DNA of 21,303 nt, taken from contig CANRLD010000008.1 in NCBI GenBank assembly GCA_947631375.1, positions 1-21,303 on the forward strand. The letters are read 5' to 3'. This document shows, in pieces, positions 14,943 through 21,303 of the stretch. Numbering within the stretch: the first letter of the stretch is position 1; each line of letters begins with the position of its first letter. The stretch is from an uncultured Methylophaga sp. (GTDB taxonomy: Bacteria > Pseudomonadota > Gammaproteobacteria > Nitrosococcales > Methylophagaceae). The notes under the pieces are model-generated. The model did not search any database. It worked only from the letters and a program-made list of their open reading frames with translations, and had not been told where the DNA came from. The position numbers and the translations under genes were made by a program.

Positions 14943-14972
14943 ATAACACGGCTGTGCCTGACACGTTATAAT
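14943..14972 (+). promoter_or_regulatory. Probable sigma-70 promoter for dapC
   Basis: A consensus -10 TATAAT at 14967-14972 has an ATAACA hexamer (4/6 match to TTGACA) 18 bp upstream at 14943-14948. Transcription from about 14979 would give a leader of about 25 bp before the dapC ATG. It is the best-looking sigma-70 promoter in the window. Confidence 0.6.
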
Positions 14973-15003
14973 AAATAGATTTTTCACTCGGCGATGCGTA
15001 TCT

Positions 15004-16200
15004 ATGAACCCAGACCTAGCCTTATTACAGCCCTATCCTTTCGAAAAACTAGCCGAGTTGCAACAAAATTGTCAGCCACCCAAAACGTTAGTACCGATTT
15101 CGCTAGCCATTGGTGAACCCAAACATCCCACCCCTGGTTTTATCACTGAGGCGGTGATTAATCACCTACATGGTCTGTCTGTTTATCCTACGACAGCAGG
15201 CAGCATCGAGCTACGCCATACTATCGCCAATTGGCTGGAACAGCGGTTTCAACTGGCCGGACATATTGATTCACAAACACAAATCCTGCCAGTCAACGGT
15301 ACTCGCGAAGCATTGTTTTCATTTGCACAAGCCGTTATTGACCGCCGCGAATCGCCGCTAGTGGTGATGCCAAACCCGTTTTATCAGATTTATGAAGGCG
15401 CAGCGTTACTGGCAGGGGCGCAACCCTACTTGCTCGACTGCACTGACGAAAATGGTTTTTTACCGGATTTTGATGCTGTCCCCGCCAGCGTCTGGGCACG
15501 CTGCCAGTTATTATATCTGTGCAGCCCTGGTAACCCCACAGGCGCGGTGATTAACGCCGAGATACTGACCCGACTGATTCAGTTGGCGCATGAATATAAC
15601 TTCATCATTGCGGCTGACGAGTGCTATTCGGAAATCTACTTTGATGAGGCATTGCCACCCGTTGGTTTATTGCAGGCAGCCGTCGCTGCTGGTTATACAG
15701 ATTTGAGTCGCTGTGTGGTTTTTCACAGTTTGTCCAAGCGCTCTAATGCGCCAGGCTTACGCAGCGGTTTTGTTGCCGGCGATGCTAAAATCATCAGCGC
15801 TTTCCTGCGTTACCGCACCTATCATGGCTGTGCGATGCCACCGGCCACACAATCCGCCTCAATCGCTGCCTGGTCAGATGAAGCACACGTAGCACATAAT
15901 CGCCAGCTATATCGTGACAAATTTGACGCTGTTTTGGAGATCCTGTCACCCATCATGGATGTCAGTCAGCCGGATGCCGGGTTTTACTTGTGGGCAAAAA
16001 CACCGATTGCCGACACGGATTTTTCCCGGGACCTGTTTGAGCAATATAACGTTAATGTCCTGCCCGGACGTTTTCTGGCGCGAGACACCAAGATCGGTAA
16101 CCCAGGCCTTAACCGGATCCGCATGGCACTGGTGGCCCCCCAGGATGAATGCGTCGAAGCCGCGATGCGCATCCGCGATTACATTGAATCCTTGTCTTAA
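15004..16200 (+). CDS. dapC: Succinyldiaminopimelate transaminase DapC
   Basis: DapC uses PLP and glutamate to convert N-succinyl-2-amino-6-ketopimelate into N-succinyl-LL-diaminopimelate, in the succinylase route to lysine and peptidoglycan diaminopimelate. The 398-residue class I aminotransferase shows ISLAIGEPKHPTPGF, YPTTAGSIELR, PVNGTREALF, CSPGNPTGAV, DECYSEIYFD and HSLSKRSNAPGLRSG with the PLP lysine at Lys245, then LPGRFLARD and NRIRMALV. The fold alone fits several aminotransferases. The assignment rests on its resemblance to the proteobacterial DapC group and on dapD starting 17 bp downstream, with dapE further on. The Shine-Dalgarno is poor. Confidence 0.93.
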   Translation: MNPDLALLQPYPFEKLAELQQNCQPPKTLVPISLAIGEPKHPTPGFITEAVINHLHGLSVYPTTAGSIELRHTIANWLEQRFQLAGHIDSQTQILPVNGTREALFSFAQAVIDRRESPLVVMPNPFYQIYEGAALLAGAQPYLLDCTDENGFLPDFDAVPASVWARCQLLYLCSPGNPTGAVINAEILTRLIQLAHEYNFIIAADECYSEIYFDEALPPVGLLQAAVAAGYTDLSRCVVFHSLSKRSNAPGLRSGFVAGDAKIISAFLRYRTYHGCAMPPATQSASIAAWSDEAHVAHNRQLYRDKFDAVLEILSPIMDVSQPDAGFYLWAKTPIADTDFSRDLFEQYNVNVLPGRFLARDTKIGNPGLNRIRMALVAPQDECVEAAMRIRDYIESLS

Positions 16201-16217
16201 TTAATATGGAGAAACGA

Positions 16218-17039
16218 ATGAGCGATATTCAACAGATTATCGACACTGCTTTTGAACAACGTACAGAAATCACACCGGCCAATGCCGACATAACAGTGCG
16301 GAATGCTGTGAATGAAGCCCTCACTCTGCTCGACACAGGCAGAGCCCGTGTTGCTGAAAAACATAATGGCGACTGGGTGGTCAACCAATGGCTGAAAAAG
16401 GCCGTCTTGTTGTCGTTCCGCCTGAATAATAATCGGCCAATATCCGGCGGTGAAACCCAATACTTTGATAAAGTCGAGCCTAAATTTGCCAGCTATACCG
16501 AGGCAGACTTCAATACCGCAGGAGTGCGTATTGTTCCTCCCGCAACGGCACGGCACGGTTCTTATATCGCTCCCGGTGTGGTCTTGATGCCATCTTATGT
16601 AAACATAGGAGCGTATGTTGATTCCGGCACTATGGTTGACACCTGGGCAACGGTCGGTAGCTGTGCACAGATTGGCAAGAATGTTCACTTGTCGGGCGGT
16701 GTTGGTATTGGTGGTGTGTTGGAACCGTTGCAGGCAGGCCCTACCATCATTGAAGACAACTGTTTTATCGGTGCGCGTTCTGAGGTAGTTGAAGGCGTTA
16801 TCGTTGAAGAAGGCTCGGTGATCTCAATGGGCGTTTACCTTGGGCAAAGCACAAAAATATTTAACAGGATGACCGGTGAAATCAGCTACGGACGCATTCC
16901 TGCCGGCTCTGTTGTCGTCTCTGGCAATCTGCCGTCTAAAGATGGTAGCTACAGCCTGTATTGCGCCGTTATCGTCAAGCAGGTAGATGAGAAAACCCGT
17001 GGCAAAGTTGGCATCAATGAATTGTTGCGTGATATTTAA
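16218..17039 (+). CDS. dapD: 2,3,4,5-tetrahydropyridine-2,6-dicarboxylate N-succinyltransferase
   Basis: DapD succinylates tetrahydrodipicolinate with succinyl-CoA, the step before DapC. The 273 residues follow E. coli DapD closely: an N-terminal helical part (IIDTAFEQRTEITPANAD), then QWLKKAVLLSFRLN, and a left-handed beta-helix. The helix has hexapeptide repeats from VVLMPSYVNIGAYVDSGTMV through VGIGGVLEP, IEDNCFIGARSEVVEGV and ISMGVYLGQST, ending in GSVVVSGNLPSKDG. I chose ATG at 16218 because GGAG at 16208-16211 sits 6 bp upstream and the length then matches the family. An in-frame ATG at 16206 would add four residues. It is cotranscribed with dapC. Confidence 0.98.
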   Translation: MSDIQQIIDTAFEQRTEITPANADITVRNAVNEALTLLDTGRARVAEKHNGDWVVNQWLKKAVLLSFRLNNNRPISGGETQYFDKVEPKFASYTEADFNTAGVRIVPPATARHGSYIAPGVVLMPSYVNIGAYVDSGTMVDTWATVGSCAQIGKNVHLSGGVGIGGVLEPLQAGPTIIEDNCFIGARSEVVEGVIVEEGSVISMGVYLGQSTKIFNRMTGEISYGRIPAGSVVVSGNLPSKDGSYSLYCAVIVKQVDEKTRGKVGINELLRDI

Positions 17040-17049
17040 GACGTTCAAC

Positions 17050-17085
17050 ACAACGGTAGCAATGCTATGACGTTGTTACCGTTGT
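17050..17085 (+). other. 13-bp stem-loop after dapD
   Basis: Bases 17050-17062 pair with 17073-17085 in a 13-bp stem with one G-U pair, around the 10-nt loop TGCTATGACG. It starts 11 bp after the dapD stop. There is no T-run after it, so it may be a 3'-end stabiliser or a Rho-linked end rather than a standard terminator. Confidence 0.6.
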
Positions 17086-17122
17086 ACTGCGCCATAACAT
17101 GGTGTTAAACAAGATAGTGCAA

Positions 17123-17151
17123 ACTGAATTGATATGTTATATCATTTCAGT
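17123..17151. promoter_or_regulatory. Near-perfect 29-bp palindrome (probable operator)
   Basis: The arms ACTGAATTGATAT (17123-17135) and ATATCATTTCAGT (17139-17151) are complementary at 12 of 13 positions around the central GTT; the one mismatch is T17129/T17145. It lies 45 bp before yffB. A partial third half-site, starting CAAACTGAA, recurs at 17177-17185. The symmetry and place suggest a dimeric repressor site. As RNA it would form a hairpin, but no T-run follows. Confidence 0.7.
17131..17148 (+). promoter_or_regulatory. Candidate Zur (zinc repressor) box overlapping an extended -10
   Basis: GATATGTTATATCATTTC differs at two positions from the alphaproteobacterial Zur consensus as I remember it (GATATGTTATAACATATC). 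It also differs at two positions from a compact gammaproteobacterial form, GAAATGTTATAACATTTC. Its core ATGTTATATCAT is one base from the ideal ATGTTATAACAT. TGTTATATC at 17135-17143 reads as an extended -10, so a bound repressor would block transcription. The downstream genes include a zinc-uptake pair, which supports the call. The box is not centred on the larger palindrome, which leaves another repressor possible. Confidence 0.5.
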
Positions 17152-17196
17152 CACTTCCCCATTCCGAGGGTACTTTCAAACTGAAATGGTCGTGTA

Positions 17197-17541
17197 ATGA
17201 AGCTGTTTGGTATTAAAAATTGTGACACCGTCAGAAAAGCGCGACGTTGGTTCGACGAGCAGAACATTGCTTACCAGTTCCACGATCTTCGTGCAGATGA
17301 TCTGAATGACGCCACCATCCAGCGCTGGCTGCAATCGATCAGTTGGGAACAGTTACTCAACAAACGCGGTACCACCTGGCGACAACTGGATGATCCACGT
17401 AAAGAAAGTCTCGATAAAGACACCGCCATCGCCTTGATGCTTGCGCATCCCACCCTTATCAAACGCCCGGTCATCGAAGACAAGTCTGGTGTGTCGACAG
17501 GTTTCAATGAAGCTGACTTTCAGACGCGTTATGCAAAATAG
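17197..17541 (+). CDS. yffB: ArsC/Spx-family protein YffB
   Basis: This 114-residue thioredoxin-fold protein matches E. coli YffB: MKLFGIKNCDTVRKARRWF at the start, FHDLRADDL, WEQLLNKRGTTWRQLDD, and IKRPVIEDKSG near the end. It has the single cysteine of the ArsC-like pocket (Cys10) but not the extra cysteines that true arsenate reductases of the thioredoxin-coupled kind use. YffB binds glutathione in other bacteria and has no settled role; arsenate reduction should not be assumed. It overlaps dapE by 11 bp, as the conserved yffB-dapE order predicts. The operator-like palindrome lies upstream, and no strong Shine-Dalgarno is visible. Confidence 0.92.
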   Translation: MKLFGIKNCDTVRKARRWFDEQNIAYQFHDLRADDLNDATIQRWLQSISWEQLLNKRGTTWRQLDDPRKESLDKDTAIALMLAHPTLIKRPVIEDKSGVSTGFNEADFQTRYAK

Positions 17542-18673
17542 CCTTTCCGAAACCGCTCGACTCGCTATTGCGTTAATTCAGCGTGATAGTGTCACACCGG
17601 CAGATAAAGGGTGCCAAACCATGCTGGCAGAGCGACTTGCCAATAACGGCTTCACAGCCGAGCAGCTGCGGTTTGCGGATGTGGATAATCTCTGGTGCCG
17701 CCGTGGCAGCGATGGTCCACTGTTTGTATTTGCCGGTCATACCGATGTTGTCCCGACAGGTCCGTTGGATAAGTGGACGCATGCGCCTTTTACTGCCACC
17801 GTAGACAACGGCATCTTATTTGGGCGTGGCGCTGCCGATATGAAAGGCAGTATTGCCGCGATGGTAACCGCGTGCGAGCGCTTTATTGCTGCTTACCCGC
17901 AACACAAAGGCAGTATTGCATTTTTGCTAACCAGTGACGAAGAAGGCCCGGCAACCAACGGCACGGTGAAAGTGATTGAAACGCTGCAAGCCCGCCAGGA
18001 AAAGATTGACTGGTGTGTTGTCGGTGAGCCCACCAGCACCGAGCGGGTCGCAGATGTTGTCAAAAATGGTCGTCGCGGCTCCTTAAATGGTCATCTTACT
18101 GTTATCGGCAAACAGGGCCACATTGCCTACCCGCATCTCGCAAACAACCCGATCCACCAGCTTGCGCCTGCATTGGCAGAGCTTTGTGCTATCGAATGGG
18201 ATCAGGGCAACCAGGACTTCCCGCCAACCAGTTTTCAGGTATCCAACCTGACCAGCGGCACTGGCGCAACCAATATTATCCCTGGCACGGTGGAGATGTT
18301 GTTTAACTTTCGCTATTCCACCGAAGTTACCCATGACACACTTCAGCAACAGGTCGAAGCCATTCTGGATAAACATCATGTCGAATATCAGCTGAACTGG
18401 ACATTATCAGGAAAGCCTTTTCGCACGGCGAGCGGTAAGTTACTGGAGTCGGTGCAAGCCGCAATCAAACAGGTCACGGGTTACGAAACCACCTTGTCCA
18501 CCTCGGGCGGAACATCGGATGGGCGTTTTATTGCACCAACCGGCGCACAGGTCATTGAACTTGGCCCACTAAATGCCACGATTCATCAGATTGACGAACA
18601 GGTTGCTGTTGCCGATCTGGACACCCTGTCTTTGATTTATCAGCAATTGCTGATTGAACTGCTGGTGAACTAG
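17531..18673 (+). CDS. dapE: Succinyl-diaminopimelate desuccinylase
   Basis: DapE is a di-zinc M20 peptidase-family enzyme that removes succinate from N-succinyl-LL-diaminopimelate. The 380 residues show the metal and catalytic positions: His70 and Asp72 in FAGHTDVVP, Asp103 in GRGAADMKG, Glu137 (base) and Glu138 in TSDEEGP, a GEPTS segment, and ATIHQIDE near the C-terminus. KNGRRGSLNGHLTV and GGTSDGRF are also typical. I chose ATG at 17531, inside yffB, because the protein then begins like E. coli DapE. ATG at 17507 would add eight residues and has a slightly better upstream AGG. The gene continues into the zinc-related genes after 7 bp, so zinc supply and a zinc client may be linked. Confidence 0.97.
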   Translation: MQNSLSETARLAIALIQRDSVTPADKGCQTMLAERLANNGFTAEQLRFADVDNLWCRRGSDGPLFVFAGHTDVVPTGPLDKWTHAPFTATVDNGILFGRGAADMKGSIAAMVTACERFIAAYPQHKGSIAFLLTSDEEGPATNGTVKVIETLQARQEKIDWCVVGEPTSTERVADVVKNGRRGSLNGHLTVIGKQGHIAYPHLANNPIHQLAPALAELCAIEWDQGNQDFPPTSFQVSNLTSGTGATNIIPGTVEMLFNFRYSTEVTHDTLQQQVEAILDKHHVEYQLNWTLSGKPFRTASGKLLESVQAAIKQVTGYETTLSTSGGTSDGRFIAPTGAQVIELGPLNATIHQIDEQVAVADLDTLSLIYQQLLIELLVN

Positions 18674-18679
18674 AGCGTT

Positions 18680-18967
18680 ATGTCCTATCGGTATTCCCGG
18701 CATCTGATATGGCTGTTGGCGGTCATCGTACTGCTCATCCAGACTATGGCTGTCTGGCATGATGCCGAACACGCTTTTCATGACCATATTGCCCTGTGTG
18801 ATCAGCTAAACAGCGTCAGCCACACTCCTTCTATTACCTTAAACAACTCGCTGAATATCCAGCTTCGCCAGCCATATCTTCAACTGATTGTTGCTGCTGT
18901 TGTTTCCGGCCGTTTTGGCAATACTTACCACTCTCTTACTATTCGCGGGCCTCCCATTTTCTCATAG
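18680..18967 (+). CDS. Small membrane-anchored His-containing protein, zinc-chaperone/DUF2946-like
   Basis: This 95-residue protein has a basic start and one hydrophobic segment (about residues 8-26, a signal anchor or signal peptide). A metal-ligand-like cluster HDAEHAFHDHIALCDQL follows, and the C-terminus reads TIRGPPIFS. Short proteins with this layout (hydrophobic start, AEH/H-x-H/C cluster, R-G/A-PP end) often precede TonB receptors and are annotated as zinc-chaperone or DUF2946 proteins. Their biochemical role is not proven. It starts 7 bp after dapE and lies 72 bp before the His-rich receptor gene. A periplasmic zinc-handling role is an inference from the cluster and the neighbour. 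Confidence 0.72.
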   Translation: MSYRYSRHLIWLLAVIVLLIQTMAVWHDAEHAFHDHIALCDQLNSVSHTPSITLNNSLNIQLRQPYLQLIVAAVVSGRFGNTYHSLTIRGPPIFS

Positions 18968-19039
18968 CGTTTCACTTTGATTACGTCGCACTCCGCTTTG
19001 GAGGACGACTGCTGATATCTGCTATGAGGATTATTCGTG

Positions 19040-21196
19040 ATGAATAAAAAACCACTTGCAGTGCTGCTTACTGCGGCACTCTCCCCTATGGCTTCGGTCG
19101 TGTTTGCTGCTGAAGCTCCTGTTGATATACCACGCCTGGTGGTCACTTCTGATCCATTAGGCAACCGCACAGCCGATGAGCTGATACAACCGGTAACGTT
19201 ACTGAGCGGCAAAGAGCTGGATAAAAAACGTGCCGGCACCCTTGGCGAAACGCTGGATGGTATGCCCGGCGTGCACAATGCCGACTTTGGTCAAGGTGTA
19301 GGTCGGCCGGTAATTCGGGGCTTACAAGGGTCGCGGGTGCAAATTCTCGATGATGGTTTATCGACCGGCGATATTTCCGGTGAAGGTGCCGATCATGCTA
19401 TCGCGCTTGATCCGAGCCGTGCTGAACAAATTGAAGTCTTCCGTGGCCCTTCTACCCTGCTGTATGGCAGTGGTGCCGCAGGCGGTGTGGTTAACGTTCG
19501 CAGCCAACGTTTTAACCCGGAGTTTGGTGATGAGGTACGGGTACAAGGTGATTTAGCCTACGGCTACAATGGCGACGAGCGCCGTGGTCGCCTGGGGCTG
19601 GAGTTACCAGCCACCGACAATCTTGTGTTTCGTGCCGATATTTCAGGTCATCAAGCCAATGACTTCGATATCAATGGCTATCAGCAGCGCGATAGTCGAG
19701 ACGGCCGTCGTAATAAACTGAATAACAGCGAAATCGAGAATCACAACCATGCTTTAAGTGCCGTTTATGCGGATGACTGGGGATTCGTTGGTCTAGGTTA
19801 CAGCTTCTTTGACAGCCGTTATGAAATCCCCACTGTGCTGACAGGCGAGCATGAGGAAGAACTTGAGTTTATTCGTGCCAAACAGGATCGTTTTGATCTG
19901 CGCAGTGAATTCAATAACCCTGTTGCCGGTTTTGAAACGGCTCGCTTCAAACTGGCCCATACCCGGTATCGTCAGCAGGAAATCGGCGATGTCTACGACG
20001 ATGGCCTGTTTGAAGAACGTGAAACACATGCCTCGTTCAAAAACAAAGAAACCGAGTTTCGTCTGGAAATGGTTCACGATCCAATCGGATTGTGGCAAGG
20101 CGTTGTCGGTCTGCAATTCAATGATCGCGAATTCAGCTCTACCGCGCACGATGACGGGCATGATCACGGCCATGGGCATGGGCACTCACACGGTGATTTC
20201 TATATTCGTAATAATGACACACGAACCTGGGGGCTGTTCGTACTGGAAGAACGGCCGACCAATTTTGGTCGCATCGAATTAGCCGCGCGGGTGGAGCATG
20301 TTCGCTCAACTCCCGAAGCATTGCATTCCGGCCACCACTTGCATCTGGAAAGCGATTATCAGGGAAGCCACGCGCTGGATCAGGATGCAGACTTAAGCAA
20401 TCGTAGCTTTACGCCGTTTAGCCTGTCGGCTGGCACTATTATCGAAATCGATAACACACATCATCTGCGGCTGGCATTGACGCGATCACAGCGTGCACCG
20501 TCACCTGAGCAACTGTATGCTTTTGGTTATCATCATGCGGCTGGCACAGTAGAAGTCGGCGATCCCACGTTGAACAAAGAAACCTACACTAACTTTGAAG
20601 TGGGGTTTGATCGCCATCAAGGGGCGCTACGCTATGATGTCACCGCATTTTTCAACCATGTTAAAGACTTTGTTTATCTCAATTCGCGGCTGGATGACAA
20701 TGGAAATATCCTACTGGCTGAAGATCACCTGAATGATCATCTTTTGTTTAATGAGCAGACAAATGCACGACTTTACGGCATTGAATTTGCGTCGGTTGCC
20801 GACGTGATTGAAGGGCCGGTGCCTTTGAGTGTGCGTTTTTCTGGCGACTATGTTCGCGGAAAATTAACCGATGGTGGGGACATTCCAAGAATGTCACCGA
20901 TGCGTCTGGGCATTGGACTGGATACTGCTTATCAAAATGTCAGCTTTAGCCTGGATTATCAACGTGTCTTCAAGCAAAACAAGACCGCGGCGTTTGAATC
21001 AAACACCAGTGGTTACAATCTGTTGTCCGCAGATGTTATCTGGTCACCTTCGCAGCTGAAAAGCACGCAATTCTTTCTCAAAGGGGTGAATCTGCTGAAT
21101 GAGGAAGGTCGCCGTCATACCAGCTTTCGCAAAGATACTGCGCCGATTGTCGGTCGCACCATCTATGCCGGTATACGCGTCGACTTCGGTGGATAA
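19040..21196 (+). CDS. znuD: TonB-dependent outer membrane receptor, ZnuD-like (probable zinc uptake)
   Basis: The 718-residue protein has a signal peptide ending near SVVFA-AEA, a TonB-box-like LVVTSDP, and a plug domain. The plug includes LGETLDGMPGVHNADFGQG, RPVIRGLQGSRVQILDDG, and EVFRGPSTLLYGSGAAGGVVN. A beta-barrel follows and ends in IYAGIRVDFGG. An extracellular loop holds seven histidines between His370 and His384, in an alternating His-Gly/Asp pattern, with more in GHHLHLE. His-rich loops are a feature of zinc receptors such as neisserial ZnuD. The barrel ends in Gly-Gly after Phe rather than with a terminal aromatic. GAGGA at 19026-19030 serves ATG 19040; GTG 19037 is an alternative. 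Zinc as substrate is likely; nickel or another metal is possible. Confidence 0.87.
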   Translation: MNKKPLAVLLTAALSPMASVVFAAEAPVDIPRLVVTSDPLGNRTADELIQPVTLLSGKELDKKRAGTLGETLDGMPGVHNADFGQGVGRPVIRGLQGSRVQILDDGLSTGDISGEGADHAIALDPSRAEQIEVFRGPSTLLYGSGAAGGVVNVRSQRFNPEFGDEVRVQGDLAYGYNGDERRGRLGLELPATDNLVFRADISGHQANDFDINGYQQRDSRDGRRNKLNNSEIENHNHALSAVYADDWGFVGLGYSFFDSRYEIPTVLTGEHEEELEFIRAKQDRFDLRSEFNNPVAGFETARFKLAHTRYRQQEIGDVYDDGLFEERETHASFKNKETEFRLEMVHDPIGLWQGVVGLQFNDREFSSTAHDDGHDHGHGHGHSHGDFYIRNNDTRTWGLFVLEERPTNFGRIELAARVEHVRSTPEALHSGHHLHLESDYQGSHALDQDADLSNRSFTPFSLSAGTIIEIDNTHHLRLALTRSQRAPSPEQLYAFGYHHAAGTVEVGDPTLNKETYTNFEVGFDRHQGALRYDVTAFFNHVKDFVYLNSRLDDNGNILLAEDHLNDHLLFNEQTNARLYGIEFASVADVIEGPVPLSVRFSGDYVRGKLTDGGDIPRMSPMRLGIGLDTAYQNVSFSLDYQRVFKQNKTAAFESNTSGYNLLSADVIWSPSQLKSTQFFLKGVNLLNEEGRRHTSFRKDTAPIVGRTIYAGIRVDFGG

Positions 21197-21223
21197 CAGC
21201 AGTTATTTTCTGCAATCAACATC

Positions 21224-21249
21224 AGGCCCGGCAGCTGCTGGGCCTTTTT
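21224..21249 (+). terminator. Intrinsic terminator after the TonB receptor gene
   Basis: AGGCCCGGC at 21224-21232 pairs with GCTGGGCCT at 21237-21245 (one G-U pair) around the loop AGCT, followed by T at 21245-21249. It lies 28 bp after the receptor stop and should end the yffB-to-receptor transcript. Confidence 0.9.
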
Positions 21250-21303
21250 CACTTGAGTGTTACGGCCAGCTAGCTGCACGCACTGACTGCTGTCAGTTTG
21301 TTG

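Noticed and set aside
14939..14950. Zur-like half site (TTATAACAC) upstream of dapC
   Set aside because: Only one half matches the zinc-box core and it overlaps a plausible -35 region; an A/T-rich promoter explains it.
17197..17541. Arsenate reductase ArsC as the product
   Set aside because: The sequence follows YffB over its length, lies in the conserved yffB-dapE order, and no ars genes are nearby.

Overview
This is a bacterial chromosome segment that reads as ordinary gammaproteobacterial housekeeping sequence. The EmrE, Rnk, DapD, DapE, YffB and TtcA proteins look like those of gammaproteobacteria, and xseB-ispA-dxs and yffB-dapE are gene orders known from that class. The near-continuous coding, short gaps and start/stop overlaps also fit. 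A marine methylotroph or Thiotrichales-type organism (Methylophaga-like) is possible, but I cannot prove a genus from sequence alone. I saw no rRNA, tRNA, CRISPR array, transposase or prophage gene.

Layout. 1-3154 (+): tail of an unidentified gene, a DUF202 membrane protein, an EmrE-type SMR pump, and a 756-residue fusion of a glycosidase-like barrel with a WaaP/InaA-type sugar kinase. 3155-3498 is non-coding with three hairpins. 3511-5233 (+): rnk, a lipoprotein joining an NlpE domain to a META domain, and a DUF2007 protein. ribF (-) converges on the last of these. 6289-10509 (+): xseB-ispA-dxs, then queD and folE2, closed by a clear intrinsic terminator. These give isoprenoid precursors and pterin/queuosine precursors. 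10912-14155 (+): a fused mobA-mobB, moeA and ttcA, tightly overlapped. 14156-14429 is a non-coding stretch rich in repeats with a cluster of DnaA-box-like 9-mers. A VOC-family gene (-) follows.

15004-21196 (+) holds most of the succinylase branch of lysine/diaminopimelate synthesis: dapC, dapD, then yffB-dapE. dapE runs with a 7-bp gap into a small His-containing protein of the zinc-chaperone type and then a TonB-dependent receptor with a His-rich loop (ZnuD-like). A terminator follows the receptor.

The most interesting signal is just upstream of yffB: a 29-bp near-perfect palindrome that contains an 18-bp match (16/18, from remembered consensus) to a Zur zinc-repressor box and overlaps a possible extended -10 promoter. 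If real, one zinc-responsive transcript would carry YffB, the di-zinc enzyme DapE and an outer-membrane zinc uptake pair. This is a hypothesis; the coding calls around it are firm.
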